64,000 bases of DNA from Candidatus Rhodoferax mariagerensis (GCA_016719055.1 JADKAW010000058.1:1-64000); one strand, 5' to 3'. Shown: positions 35,727 to 45,676, counted from the first letter of the stretch. Made by a program: numbers and translations. Notes: generated by a model not told the origin, from the letters alone.

Positions 35727-38627
35727 TCAATCCGCGGGCTTACTCGTTGCGGCGGGCAACCATCGGCGCAGTGCCGCCTGCAACACATCAAGAGAGATCG
35801 GCTTGGTCAGAAAATCGTCCATGCCCACAGCCAGGCAATGCTGGTGGTCTTCTTCGAAAGCATCGGCGGTCAGGGCAATGATCGGGCAGCGGGCTTTTTG
35901 CTGCTGGGTCTCCCACTGCCTGATTTGCAGGGCAGCGGCGTAGCCGTCCATCACCGGCATTTGCAAGTCCATCAAAATCAGATCCGGTTGACTGTCAGGG
36001 CTACTGCCGGTAATGACATCCAGCGCTTGCTGGCCGTCGCCGACCAGAACCACCGTCATGCCCAGCTTGCCCAATAATGACTCAATCACCATGCAGTTCA
36101 CCGGATTGTCCTCAGCCACCAGAATGCGGCCTTGCAACTCCGGTGTGGCACCTGCGGCATCGCCCGAAGCCGAACGCGGCAGCTGACGGCACTCTTTACC
36201 AGCCTGCACACGCTGGGCAGGCAGTCGAAACCAGAACCGCGACCCCTTACCCACCACACTTTGCACACCGGCATCACCGCCCATGGCTCGGGCCAAAGTG
36301 CGCACAATGGACAGCCCCAACCCGGTGCCACCATATTCACGCGTGGTCGAGTTGTCTGACTGTGAAAACGGCTTGAACAACAAGCCCAGTTTGTCGGGTG
36401 CGACGCCAATGCCGGTGTCGGTGACCGAAAACTCAAGTTGCGCCACGTCACCTTCGCGATCAACTTCAGTGCCGGTCATGTGCACCTGGCCCTTTTGCGT
36501 GAACTTGACGGCATTTCCCAGCAAATTGGTCAGCATCTGACGCAGCCGGGTCGAGTCGCCCAGGTAGCGCTGCTCGGCCTCACCCAGCCAAAGTGCATCA
36601 AACTGCAACTGTTTGGCTTGTGCCGCGCCAGAAAACAGCGAGCCTACCTCGCGCAACAGAACCGCCGGTTCAAACGCCTTGGTTTCAAGCAGGATCTTGC
36701 CGGCTTCGATCTTGGACAGGTCCAGAATGTCGTTCAGCAGCGTCAGCAACGTCTGTCCCGAGGAGAAAATGGTTCGGGCGTAGTCACGCCGGTCGGTGTC
36801 GGTCAGGCTGGGCAGCAGCATCAATTGCGCCATGCCCAGAATGCCATTCATGGGGGTGCGGATTTCGTGGCTCATGGTGGCCAAAAAGCGGCTCTTGGCC
36901 AGATTGGCGGCTTGTGCTTCTTCGGTAGCGCGCACCAGCCCGGTGATGTCCACGCGAAAACCCACGGTGTGCCCGTCGGGCAACTTGCGCTCGACCACGC
37001 GAAACACCCGACCATCCTGCAGTTGTAACTCGATATTGGCCACACCAGAGCGGTGCGCTGCCATGCGCTCGGTCACCCAGTCGTCAACACGCCCCAGCGC
37101 ATCGCGAAACTGGCCGCGCTCGGCGGCCTGGCGTACGATGCTCTCAAAACTGGCGCCTGGCAACGTCAGGTCAGGCAAATCAGGAAACAGGTCGCGGTAC
37201 TTGTCATTGCAGTAAACCAGCAGGTCATTGGCGTCAAAAAGCACAAAGGGTTCGTCAATGGTGTCTATCGCGTTGCGCATCAAGGCCGCGCTGCGCTGCA
37301 TCTCGGCCTGGGCTTTTTTGCGCTCGGTGATGTCGGTGCTGACACCGATGTAGTGCAAGGGCGCGCCGTCGTCACCGGCCATGGCATTGATGGTGCTCCA
37401 GACTGTGTAAAAGCTGCCATCGGCATGCCGGTTGACAACCTCGCCCGACCAGCAACCCTTGCTGGCAATGGTTTGCCACATGGTCTGGTAGAAATCAGCG
37501 TCCTGCTGGCCAGATTTGAGAATACTGGGTTTGCGTCCCACCACCGAGTCGGGGGAAAACCCGGTTTGCAGCACAAACGCCGGGTTGACCCGGATAATCC
37601 GCGTGCGGCTGTCGGTGATGATGATGGCCTCTTGCGCGCCCATGAACACGGTTTCGCTCAACATGGCCTGGCGCTGCTGCTCTTTGAGCACTGTGATGTC
37701 GGTCGAAATGCAACCCACGCCATAGATATGGCCAGCGCTGTTGCGCAGCGGAAATTTGCGTGTGAGCAAATCCATCATGCCGCGCCGAGTGACCTGAAGG
37801 GTCTGTTCTTCTAGCGTCAGCACCTCACCGGTCATCAATACCTTTTGATCTGTTTCGTTGTGCAAAATGGCGTCATGCAGGGGCAAAAATGCTTCGCGCT
37901 TGCGTCCCTGCACCTCGTCGCTGCGCAGTCCCAAAAAATTCAGAAACGTCTGATTGGCCACCAGCACCTGGCCTTCTTTGTCGGTGGCGTACACAAAGCT
38001 GTCGCTGGAGTCCAGCAGCGATGAGTAAAACTCTTGGTCGTGTTCACGTGCTGCTTCGGCACTTCGGTCTACCAGTGTTACAAAAATACGGCGATCAAGT
38101 TTGTAATCAATGGTCAAACCCATCAGGTGCAGGTCAAAAACCGGGGTCAAGGCACCGGCAGCACCAATCACCACGCGTGGCACCAGCATGGTTTGCCCGG
38201 GTGCCACATCGCGCAGCGCAGGATGCAGGCGAATGCGGTCGCTGCTGCTGAGCTTTTGCCACAAGCGCGCATCGAGCGTATTGCCTCGTCGTGAGGTGCC
38301 CAAAAAAGCGTTGGCCAGCTCGTTGCAGTCATCCACCATGCCATTGACATCAACCACCAGCGCTGGCATCGGCATTTGAAAAAACAGGTTTTGGTAGCGC
38401 TTGCGGGCAATGTCGGCTTCTTGCTGGGCAGCGCGCAGTTCGTCGTTTTGAAGTTCCAGCTCGACCTGGTAAACACGCAGGTCCTCCAGAAGTTTGATGA
38501 CTTGCAAGTCGTCGGGCACACCCACCACGTGACCTGCATCCGCTTGTGCCAATATTGATTGCGCGCGTTGTTTGAGCAGCAGCAAGCGCTCGGTCTTTTG
38601 TGGCATTGACTTGTCAAACGGATTCAT
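35727..38627 (-). CDS. Hybrid histidine kinase with multiple PAS domains and a receiver
   Basis: This protein of about 966 residues has no clear membrane segment. It holds about four PAS domains: DSFVYATDKEGQVLVANQTFL, a classic PAS-PAC with FMGAQEAIIITDSRTRIIRVN, and the PAS-7-like FVLFDANDLLVYCNDKYRDLFPDLP, plus an N-terminal one. The phospho-acceptor helix follows (LATMSHEIRTPMNGILGMAQL), then the ATPase domain (LLGNAVKFT, GTGLGLSIVRTL) and a receiver (LILMDLQMPVMDGYAA). The start at ATG 38627 gives MNPFDKSMPQ. The output is unknown. It lies next to a second hybrid kinase on the same strand. Confidence 0.9.
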   Translation of the reverse strand: MNPFDKSMPQKTERLLLLKQRAQSILAQADAGHVVGVPDDLQVIKLLEDLRVYQVELELQNDELRAAQQEADIARKRYQNLFFQMPMPALVVDVNGMVDDCNELANAFLGTSRRGNTLDARLWQKLSSSDRIRLHPALRDVAPGQTMLVPRVVIGAAGALTPVFDLHLMGLTIDYKLDRRIFVTLVDRSAEAAREHDQEFYSSLLDSSDSFVYATDKEGQVLVANQTFLNFLGLRSDEVQGRKREAFLPLHDAILHNETDQKVLMTGEVLTLEEQTLQVTRRGMMDLLTRKFPLRNSAGHIYGVGCISTDITVLKEQQRQAMLSETVFMGAQEAIIITDSRTRIIRVNPAFVLQTGFSPDSVVGRKPSILKSGQQDADFYQTMWQTIASKGCWSGEVVNRHADGSFYTVWSTINAMAGDDGAPLHYIGVSTDITERKKAQAEMQRSAALMRNAIDTIDEPFVLFDANDLLVYCNDKYRDLFPDLPDLTLPGASFESIVRQAAERGQFRDALGRVDDWVTERMAAHRSGVANIELQLQDGRVFRVVERKLPDGHTVGFRVDITGLVRATEEAQAANLAKSRFLATMSHEIRTPMNGILGMAQLMLLPSLTDTDRRDYARTIFSSGQTLLTLLNDILDLSKIEAGKILLETKAFEPAVLLREVGSLFSGAAQAKQLQFDALWLGEAEQRYLGDSTRLRQMLTNLLGNAVKFTQKGQVHMTGTEVDREGDVAQLEFSVTDTGIGVAPDKLGLLFKPFSQSDNSTTREYGGTGLGLSIVRTLARAMGGDAGVQSVVGKGSRFWFRLPAQRVQAGKECRQLPRSASGDAAGATPELQGRILVAEDNPVNCMVIESLLGKLGMTVVLVGDGQQALDVITGSSPDSQPDLILMDLQMPVMDGYAAALQIRQWETQQQKARCPIIALTADAFEEDHQHCLAVGMDDFLTKPISLDVLQAALRRWLPAATSKPAD

Positions 38628-38742
38628 GATGTAAAACCTTCGCCAACTGGCGGGCACGGTGCCCGTCAGACTCACAACGCATTATTAAGCCATTGTGACC
38701 ACAAGTATAGAAAGGACTGCCCAAGCTTGCCCAAGCTTTGTG

Positions 38743-40455
38743 TCATTTCTCCGTTTCCTGAGGGTCTGCCACCGGCATGCTGCCCACTATCATGCTCCGA
38801 CGCAAGACGCTACGCAGCTTGGCCGGACGCACCGGCTTTTGCAGCAGCACCAGGCCTGCTGCCAGAACTTGCTGGCGTACCGTGTTGTCGGTGTCGCCGC
38901 TGATCACGCAGGCCGCCACCTCATGCCCCAGGGCTTGGCGCAGCATCTGCACGGCCTGGATGCCGTTGAACTGGCCTGGCAGGCGAAAGTCACTCAGGAT
39001 GAAATCGGGTGCCGGCATCTGCGTCAGTGCGTCGCGGGCAGCATGGGTATGCTCAGCGGTGCGGACCGTGCAACCCCAGGACTCCAGCATGCCTCTGAGC
39101 GCCTGACGGCCGAGCACGTCATCTTCGATCAGGATCACGCGCAGGCCTTTCAAGTCGGCCAGGGGCGCTGGTTCAAGATCAGTCGGCGTGGGCGCTGGCG
39201 CCTCAGTGGCCAAAGGCACCTGCACTGTAAAACGAGTGCCACGCCCCAATGTCGAGCACAGCTTGACCGGGTGGTTGAGCAATTGGCAGGATCGCGCCAC
39301 AATGCTCAGGCCCAAACCCAGGCCCTTGGCGCGGTCTCGCTCGGGATTGCCGACCTGAAAAAACTCTTCAAACACCATGCTGTGGTGCTCGGCCGCAATG
39401 CCAATGCCACTGTCCCAGACTTCAATACGGGCCTGTGAAAAACCCTGACAGGGCCGACACGCCACCAAAATACTGCCACGGTGGGTGTGCTGCACTGCGT
39501 TGCTGACCAGGTTGAGCAACACCCGGTGCAACAGGATGGGGTCGCTGGTCAGCCAGAGCCTGGACGGCCGGATGCGCAAGCGCAACCCCTTTTGCGCCGC
39601 CATACCCTCAAAACCGGTGCGCAACTGGGCCAGCACCAGGTTCACGGCAAACGCCTGCACGCGCACTTGCATCGATGGTGCGTCCAGCCTGGAGTAGTCA
39701 AAAAATGACTCCAGCATGTCCTGCAAGGCCTTCACCGACGCTTCAACCCCGGCCACCAACACCTGCGTCTGCGGGTTATAGGGCAGCTGCGAAAGGCGCG
39801 CCACAAACATGCCCAGCGCATGCGCCGGCTGGCGCAAGTCGTGGCTGGCAGATGCCAGAAAACGCGATTTGGCCTGGTAGGCGGCCTCAGCCTGGTCTTT
39901 ACGCTGCTGAAGGCTGGCCTCAAAGCGCCCGCGCACATGGTTAAAAGCGGCGGCGACCAGAATGTAAAAAGCCAGCGACAACAAAAACTGGATGCGCACA
40001 ACGTTTGAATGCACGGGTGGCAAGTCTGTCCATGTTTCCACAACCAGGAAATAGAGCGTAACCCAAACCCAAAAAATCAGGCTGAAGATCCAGCCCAAAC
40101 GCTGGCCCTTTAAGAAAAAAGCCAGAAAAGGCAGCGTGTAGACCCAAAAAAGCCCGGTTCCCTCCACCCCGCCCAGTGCGATCAGGGCACTGAAAATAAC
40201 CACGGACGACGACAACAGCAACGACTCTGCGAGGCTTACCCAGCGCTGCTGGCGACTGATCACTACGGCGGGCGCCACCAGCAATAATGATGTAGCCAGT
40301 TCAATCCAGCCCAGCAGCGGCTGCGCCAGCAGGACAATGTTGAGCACAGAAAACAACAAAGCCACCACCAGGCCAATGCTGCTGGCGGCACGCACGTGGC
40401 GGCCACGCTCGTTGAGGTCGATCAACCGACTGGATTCGGAACTCGAAAAAACCAT
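38743..40455 (-). CDS. Membrane hybrid histidine kinase with receiver
   Basis: This protein of about 570 residues has five or six N-terminal membrane helices (residues about 20-190). The phospho-acceptor helix is ASASHDLRQPAHALGMFVARL, a variant typical of short hybrid kinases. The ATPase domain has LLNLVSNAVQHT and GLGLGLSIVARS, and the C-terminal receiver has FILSDFRLPGQFNGIQAV. The start at ATG 40455 follows a frame that is open to 40506. It is divergent from the HD-GYP gene across 131 bp. Confidence 0.88.
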   Translation of the reverse strand: MVFSSSESSRLIDLNERGRHVRAASSIGLVVALLFSVLNIVLLAQPLLGWIELATSLLLVAPAVVISRQQRWVSLAESLLLSSSVVIFSALIALGGVEGTGLFWVYTLPFLAFFLKGQRLGWIFSLIFWVWVTLYFLVVETWTDLPPVHSNVVRIQFLLSLAFYILVAAAFNHVRGRFEASLQQRKDQAEAAYQAKSRFLASASHDLRQPAHALGMFVARLSQLPYNPQTQVLVAGVEASVKALQDMLESFFDYSRLDAPSMQVRVQAFAVNLVLAQLRTGFEGMAAQKGLRLRIRPSRLWLTSDPILLHRVLLNLVSNAVQHTHRGSILVACRPCQGFSQARIEVWDSGIGIAAEHHSMVFEEFFQVGNPERDRAKGLGLGLSIVARSCQLLNHPVKLCSTLGRGTRFTVQVPLATEAPAPTPTDLEPAPLADLKGLRVILIEDDVLGRQALRGMLESWGCTVRTAEHTHAARDALTQMPAPDFILSDFRLPGQFNGIQAVQMLRQALGHEVAACVISGDTDNTVRQQVLAAGLVLLQKPVRPAKLRSVLRRSMIVGSMPVADPQETEK

Positions 40456-40586
40456 GCTGCCTTTGCCTTGTGTGCCGCCCCCGACGCGGTTGTGGGACGC
40501 CCGCATCCTATCAAATGCATGTGTCTAAAATGACTTGGCCTGGCACCCCACAGTCATCCGACTGTCAACCAAAAACGAACACTTCA

Positions 40587-41918
40587 ATGGCCTCTCGTGG
40601 CAGCGATATTGCAGAACCCCCCTACCTGACGGCAGATCAATTGCACGTGGGTGCCTTTGTAATTCTTGATTTGCCTTGGTTTAAACACTCTTTTACGCTC
40701 AACAGTTTCAAGATTCGCAGCGCCGAGCAAATCACTGAGTTGCGCGTCCTGCGCCTGCCACGTTACCGCTACGACCCGGCGCGCAGCGATTTGCCAGTTG
40801 AGGCGTCAGACCTCGCCCCGGGCCAGAGCTCAGTCGTGCCCGAACTAGCAGCCAGCCCAGACGCGGTCGAGCCGCAGCCTCAGGTGACCGACCCGGCGCT
40901 GGACGAACGCCAGCGTCGCTCAACATCTAACCAACAGCGCCGTGAGCATGTGGAACAGGTCGAAAAAGCCTTCGCCAAGGCCGCTGTGATCATGAAGAAC
41001 CTCAACCGCAACATTCATGCGCGGCCCCAGGAAACCCTGCTGGAAATGGGCGCGCTGATTGGCGACATGGCTGAAGCCTTTTTGAACTGCCCAGACGCCA
41101 CCTTGCATGTGATGAGTGAAAAGTCCGGCGGTGAAGACATTTATTTTCACAGCCTGAACGTGACGATTCTGGCCATGATGCTGGCCAAAGAACAGGGTTT
41201 TGGCCCCGAGTTGGCCTGCGAAATGGGTGTGGGTGCCATGCTGCACGACATCGGTTTATTTGAGATTCCAGACCGCATCACCAAAAAGCCGGCCAGTGAT
41301 TCGACCAAGGCCGAGCGCAACCTGCGCGCCACCCATGTGGATCTGGGCACCAAGCTTGGGCAGCGCATTGGGCTGTCAGCGCAGGCCTTGGCGGTGGTTG
41401 CCCAGCATCATGAATGCGTCGATGGTAGCGGTTACCCGCTGGGGCTCAAAGAATCTGCCATGACACCGGCGGCGCGACTGGTCTCGCTGGTCAATTACTA
41501 CGACAACCTGTGCAACCCGCCTGATCTGGCGCGCGCCATGACGCCACACGAAGCGCTGTCGCACATGTTTGCCCAGTGCCGTAGCAAGTTTGATGGGCAC
41601 GCGCTGCAGGTGCTGATCCGCAGCCTGGGCGTGCACCCGCCGGGCTCGGTGGTGCAGTTGTCGGACCAGTCGCTGGGCGTGGTGACCTCGGTCAACCCCA
41701 AAAAACCGCTGCGTCCGTGGGTGCTGGTGTACGACGAATCAGTGCCCAAGGACGAGGCCGTCACCCTTAGCCTGCAAGATGAGCCGGGTCTGAGCATTTT
41801 GAAGGCAATCCGCCCGTCGCTGCTGTCGCCCAAGGTGGCGGCCTACCTGAACCCGCGCAAACGGGTGACGTATTTCTTTGACGCGGGCAGCACCGAAACG
41901 GCTGGAGCCAGCCCATGA
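40587..41918 (+). CDS. HD-GYP domain cyclic-di-GMP phosphodiesterase
   Basis: This 443-residue protein has an N-terminal DUF3391-like region (residues about 10-110). The HD-GYP domain contains MLHDIGLFEIPDRI, VVAQHHECVDGSGYPLGL and the distal NYYDNLCNP, so the metal ligands and the signature loop (here DGSGYP) are in place. Such enzymes hydrolyse cyclic-di-GMP and lower biofilm formation. It overlaps the following hybrid kinase by four bases (ATGA), so kinase and phosphodiesterase are probably made together. Confidence 0.9.
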   Translation: MASRGSDIAEPPYLTADQLHVGAFVILDLPWFKHSFTLNSFKIRSAEQITELRVLRLPRYRYDPARSDLPVEASDLAPGQSSVVPELAASPDAVEPQPQVTDPALDERQRRSTSNQQRREHVEQVEKAFAKAAVIMKNLNRNIHARPQETLLEMGALIGDMAEAFLNCPDATLHVMSEKSGGEDIYFHSLNVTILAMMLAKEQGFGPELACEMGVGAMLHDIGLFEIPDRITKKPASDSTKAERNLRATHVDLGTKLGQRIGLSAQALAVVAQHHECVDGSGYPLGLKESAMTPAARLVSLVNYYDNLCNPPDLARAMTPHEALSHMFAQCRSKFDGHALQVLIRSLGVHPPGSVVQLSDQSLGVVTSVNPKKPLRPWVLVYDESVPKDEAVTLSLQDEPGLSILKAIRPSLLSPKVAAYLNPRKRVTYFFDAGSTETAGASP

Positions 41919-44275
41919 CCCACCAAGCGCTGCTGCTGGATGCATCGTCCGAGATCCTGCTGCTGCTGGATGCCAGTTCGCTGGTGATTGTGCATGCCAG
42001 CAGCGCTGCCCAGGTTCAGCTTGGGTACCCGCAGGCCAGCCTGATTGGCAGCCCGATTGGTGAGCTGGAATGTGCGTTGTCGGACCTGTTTTTCTGGGAC
42101 GACATGAGCGCCAGCGACACTCCGCTGGAGGCACCCAGCAGCTACAAGTGTTTTGACGGTTCGGTGCTTGACGTCAGAAAGTATGTCAGTCATTGCGGTG
42201 CACAAGGCGAGTTTTATGCCCTGCGAGCCCGGCCCATGCGCGGTGCACAGCGCGCTGAGCCAGAGCTGACCGACATCGGGCTGCACCTGGCGGCCACACT
42301 GGAAGCCACCGAAGACTGCATTTTGCTGACCGACACCGACGGCGCCATTCTGAACATGAACCGGCGCTTTTCCGAGCTGTGGCCGCTGCCTCAAGCCTTG
42401 CTGGATGCGCGTGACGACCACGGCATCGTGGCCTGGATTGACAGCCTGCTGCGTGACGCACCTGGGCTAGAGCGCGCTGCCACGTCGCTGGACCAGGTGA
42501 TAGGCTTGACGACCGATCTGGTCGAGGACACGTTTGAGACACTGTACCTCAAAGATGGCCGGGTCATCGAGTGTTTTTCGCACCCGGCACGCAACCGCGA
42601 CCGCATCATTGGCCGGGTGTTTTGCTACCGCGACGTGACCGAGCGCATCCAGCACGAGGCTTCTTTGAAAGAGGCGCGCGACAAGGCCGAGCAGGCCATG
42701 AAGAGCAAGAGCCAGTTTCTGGCCAACATGAGCCACGAAATCCGCACTCCCCTGAACGCGGTGATGGGCATGCTCAAGCTGCTGCGCAGCGCTGACCTGA
42801 ACGCCCGGCAGCTCGATTACGCCAGCAAGGCCGCCGGGGCGGCCCAGTCGCTGCTGAGTTTGATCAACGACGTGCTGGATTTCTCCAAAATGGATGCCGG
42901 CAAGATGACGCTGGAGTTGCAGACCTTCGAGCTCGACCGCCTGCTGCGTGACCTGTCGGTGATCCTGTCGGCCAACCTGGGCAAAAAACCCGTCGAGGTG
43001 CTGTTTGATGTGGACCCGGCCGTGCCCCGCGCCATGGTGGGCGATGCCATGCGCCTGCAGCAGGTGCTGATCAACCTGTGCGGCAACGCCATCAAATTCA
43101 CGCCGCAGGGTGAGGTGGTATTGCAGATCAGGGTCATGGTGCAGTCTGACGCCGACACCACCTTGCGCATCGCGGTCAAGGACAGCGGTATTGGCATCGA
43201 CCCGCAGCACCAGAAGAACCTGTTTGAAGACTTTTCGCAGGCCGAGGCCTCCACCACCCGGCGTTTTGGTGGCACGGGGCTGGGTCTGTCGATCAGCAAG
43301 CGGCTGGTGGCCCTGATGGGCGGCTCGCTGCACTGTGACAGTGTGCTGGGCCAGGGCAGCGAGTTTTATTTTTTTGTCACGCTGGCCACCGTCAGCCAGC
43401 CCGCGCCTGCCGCTCCAGTCCCAGCCAACGACCCTGCCACCGGCCTGCGCGTGCTGATGGTCGACGACAACGCGGTGGCGCGCGCGTTACTGGCATCGAT
43501 GGCCGAGGCCCTGGGCTGGCAGGCCGATATTGCCTGCAGCGGGCAACAAGCCATTGAATTGGTCGAAGCCAATGTAGCCAATGCGCAGAGGGCCTATCAA
43601 GCTATTTTTATCGATTGGGAAATGCCCGACATGGACGGCTGGCAGACCATTGCGCGCATCCGCCAGACCTTGTCGCAGGCGCATACCCCGATCACGGTGA
43701 TGGTCACCGCGCATGACCGCACCGCGCTGGAGCACCGCAGTGCCCAAGAGCTGGCCAGCCTGAATGCCTACTTGGTCAAGCCGGTCACAGCCTGCATGAT
43801 GCGCGACGTGGTGAGTGCAGCGCTGGCTGGCCATGGCAACTTGCGCACCCACGCCCGCAGCGCCAGCCCCCGGCCGGGCCAATTGCAGGGTCTCCACCTG
43901 CTGGTGGTGGAAGACAACCTGGTCAACCAGCAGGTGGCGCGGGAACTGCTGGTGGGCGAGGGTGCCCGGGTCGAAATGGCCGACAACGGCGCGTTGGGCC
44001 TGGCCGCCATCACCCGCGCCGTGCACGACGCACCCTTTGACGCGGTGTTGATGGACATCCAGATGCCGGTGATGGATGGTTTTGCCGCCACCCGCGCCAT
44101 CCGCACCGAACTGGGTCTGGATAAATTGCCCGTGATTGCCATGACCGCCAACGCCATGGCCAGCGACCGCGACGATTGCCTGGCCGCCGGCATGAACGAC
44201 CATGTGGGCAAACCCTTTGACTTGAACCATCTGGTCGAGGTGCTGCTAAGGCTGACCTGTCATAAAGCCCACTAG
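41915..44275 (+). CDS. Hybrid histidine kinase with two receivers, coupled to HD-GYP
   Basis: This 786-residue protein has two PAS-like domains (LVIVHASSAAQVQLGYPQASL and DCILLTDTDGAILNMNRRFSE). A phospho-acceptor helix follows (LANMSHEIRTPLNAVMGMLKL), then the ATPase domain (LINLCGNAIKFT, GTGLGLSISKRL). Two receiver domains close the protein, with sites in FIDWEMPDMDGW and VLMDIQMPVMDGFAA. No membrane helices are seen, so it should sit in the cytoplasm. Its translation is coupled to the HD-GYP phosphodiesterase. Confidence 0.9.
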   Translation: MTHQALLLDASSEILLLLDASSLVIVHASSAAQVQLGYPQASLIGSPIGELECALSDLFFWDDMSASDTPLEAPSSYKCFDGSVLDVRKYVSHCGAQGEFYALRARPMRGAQRAEPELTDIGLHLAATLEATEDCILLTDTDGAILNMNRRFSELWPLPQALLDARDDHGIVAWIDSLLRDAPGLERAATSLDQVIGLTTDLVEDTFETLYLKDGRVIECFSHPARNRDRIIGRVFCYRDVTERIQHEASLKEARDKAEQAMKSKSQFLANMSHEIRTPLNAVMGMLKLLRSADLNARQLDYASKAAGAAQSLLSLINDVLDFSKMDAGKMTLELQTFELDRLLRDLSVILSANLGKKPVEVLFDVDPAVPRAMVGDAMRLQQVLINLCGNAIKFTPQGEVVLQIRVMVQSDADTTLRIAVKDSGIGIDPQHQKNLFEDFSQAEASTTRRFGGTGLGLSISKRLVALMGGSLHCDSVLGQGSEFYFFVTLATVSQPAPAAPVPANDPATGLRVLMVDDNAVARALLASMAEALGWQADIACSGQQAIELVEANVANAQRAYQAIFIDWEMPDMDGWQTIARIRQTLSQAHTPITVMVTAHDRTALEHRSAQELASLNAYLVKPVTACMMRDVVSAALAGHGNLRTHARSASPRPGQLQGLHLLVVEDNLVNQQVARELLVGEGARVEMADNGALGLAAITRAVHDAPFDAVLMDIQMPVMDGFAATRAIRTELGLDKLPVIAMTANAMASDRDDCLAAGMNDHVGKPFDLNHLVEVLLRLTCHKAH

Positions 44276-44340
44276 CCGGTTCGGGTCGGGCGGTGTCTCG
44301 GTCTGTTGTCAAGTGCACACCTATGCGGCTCCAGATGCTG

Positions 44341-44405
44341 TTGGTAATGCTATTTTATTGATAGTGACTGGCGCTCTCTGTATATGGGTTAGGGTGATAT
44401 TTCAT
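44341..44405 (+). repeat. Dispersed 55-bp element, diverged copy after the hybrid kinase
   Basis: The copy reads GCTATTTTATTGATAGTGAC, then GGCGCTCTCTGTATATGGG and TTAGGGTGATAT. The blocks are recognisable but worn. It is the only notable content of the 236-bp gap 44276-44511. Confidence 0.4.
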
Positions 44406-44511
44406 ACAAATCTCAAATTTCGCGCCAGTGTGTGCGATTTGCCACAGCGTCGCCTTGATTGCGGCAATCATCCATTTCACTCATAGAAGGTCAAAATCAT
44501 CGTCAACTCCT

Positions 44512-44886
44512 TTAGCCAAGAGTTGCGACCATCTCAATCTTGGGAGCGATGGACTGCACTACCTTTTGGAAACCGTGCCCTGGGTTGGGCTGCCGACGTG
44601 AGACGATGAGTCCCATCTTCTCCAGCATGCCGACATCCTTTGTTACAGACGATCGGTTGCGATGCAAGCGGGTCGTCAACTCCTTAATGGTTTTGGCCTC
44701 GTGCATCACCTCGCTCATTAGTCGACGCCGGGTTTCTGACAACACCGTAAACATGCGCTGTGGGTCTTCGAACGACAGGGTCACTTTCTCTTCAAATTTT
44801 TGGGCTTGATCGGCTCTGCGGGCGGCATCTTCCGCGCGCGAGAAAAACTTGTCCAGATCATCGGTGCGAATAACGACTTTGATCAT
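44512..44886 (-). CDS. TumA-like winged-helix antitoxin
   Basis: This 124-residue protein has a MarR-like winged helix-turn-helix (RRLMSEVMHEAKTIKELTTRL, NRSSVTKDVGMLEKMGLI) of the HVO_A0114/TumA type. These act as antitoxins and autorepressors beside TumE-like (DUF6516) toxins. The start ATG 44886 overlaps the stop of the toxin frame by four bases, the normal order toxin-antitoxin. This gene is intact while the toxin carries an in-frame stop. Confidence 0.75.
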   Translation of the reverse strand: MIKVVIRTDDLDKFFSRAEDAARRADQAQKFEEKVTLSFEDPQRMFTVLSETRRRLMSEVMHEAKTIKELTTRLHRNRSSVTKDVGMLEKMGLIVSRRQPNPGHGFQKVVQSIAPKIEMVATLG

Positions 44887-45215
44887 GATTTCCCTCCGTG
44901 TGTTTTCTTGACAATCTCCAGCCACTCTTGCTGAAATTTCTCCAAGGTTGATTCGTAGTTGGTGAATTCAACTGCCGTGACCTCGCCCATGCAATGTCGG
45001 TGGTGAGAATCATGTGCGTTGTCAAACCCAAGCACTCTGCCATTGTCAACATGGCAAATTGAATGGTTGACTTAGGCCAGGTTGTAGCGGGTCACCACCG
45101 TCTTGTCTTTCTCCTGATAGACCCAAACCTCGTAACTCAGCAGACCTCCGCCCGACTTGGGTCTCAGCTCGAATCGCTCATGTTCAAGCAGGATTTCCTT
45201 GGGTGGTTTGGCCAT
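44883..45215 (-). pseudogene. TumE-like (DUF6516) toxin interrupted by an in-frame TAA
   Basis: From ATG 45215 the frame encodes MAKPPKEILLEHERFELRP and YEVWVYQEKDKTVVTRYNLA, then a TAA at 45074-45072. The same frame continues with ICHVDNGRVLGFDNAHDSHHRHCMG and FTNYESTLEKFQQEWLEIV, and ends overlapping the antitoxin start. The DNAHDSHHRH segment is characteristic of TumE toxins. Length with the stop read through is about 110 residues, as expected. Because the frame is conserved on both sides, a point nonsense mutation is more likely than a shift. Confidence 0.68.
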
Positions 45216-45400
45216 AAATTCTTCTTCACCAGTTGTTCCAAATGTTTGCACAGCTGCTAAATTTGTAGTGACATTTGCGAACATGCCGATCCTGGTCAGC
45301 AACACGGTTGAGGCCATGGCCGGTATTTACCAATGGCCGGGCCTGCCGGTGCCGGATGTGGACTTTCAGCAGTTAGGGATACAGCTTTCACCGTCCCGTT

Positions 45401-45676
45401 GTTCCACGAGTAGACACTACCCGCGTAGACGCCACCACAGATGCCGACATTGCAAGACACGCCGCTGCAGATGCTCAGCAGGCCATGCAAGACGCGGGGC
45501 AACTTGCCCGACAAGTTCGCAAGCGGCTGGGGTTAAGCCAAGCCGCGTTTGTACAACGCATTGAGGTTTCACTGGAAACCATTCGCGACTGGGAGCAAGG
45601 CAAGCGCAGCCCTACAGGTGCTGCCTAGGCGCTTCTCCGTTTGCTGGACAAGGCCCCGGAGTTGGCCTTGCATTGA
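45401..45676 (+). pseudogene. HTH antitoxin remnant with an in-frame TAG
   Basis: The frame reads LARQVRKRLGLSQAAFVQRI, then VSLETIRDWEQGKRSPTGAA, then TAG at 45626, then ALLRLLDKAPELALH and TGA. This is the C-terminal XRE domain of a HigA/RelB-adjacent antitoxin of about 90 residues. I see no proper start codon upstream; the first in-frame ATG is at 45485. The usual toxin partner is not seen in the neighbouring 150 bp. It is a relic. Confidence 0.6.

Noticed and set aside
43560..43615. Possible further copy of the dispersed element in the two-receiver kinase
   Set aside because: The translated residues (AYQAIFIDWEMPDMDG) are the normal receiver core, so the similarity is probably chance.
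44883..45317. Separate small genes on either side of the TAA in the TumE-like locus
   Set aside because: Both halves are in the same frame and together match one toxin; the downstream half has no start with a ribosome site.
45283..45564. Plus-strand frame starting MPILVSNTVEAMAG
   Set aside because: No family similarity, and the HTH antitoxin relic occupies the same DNA in another frame.
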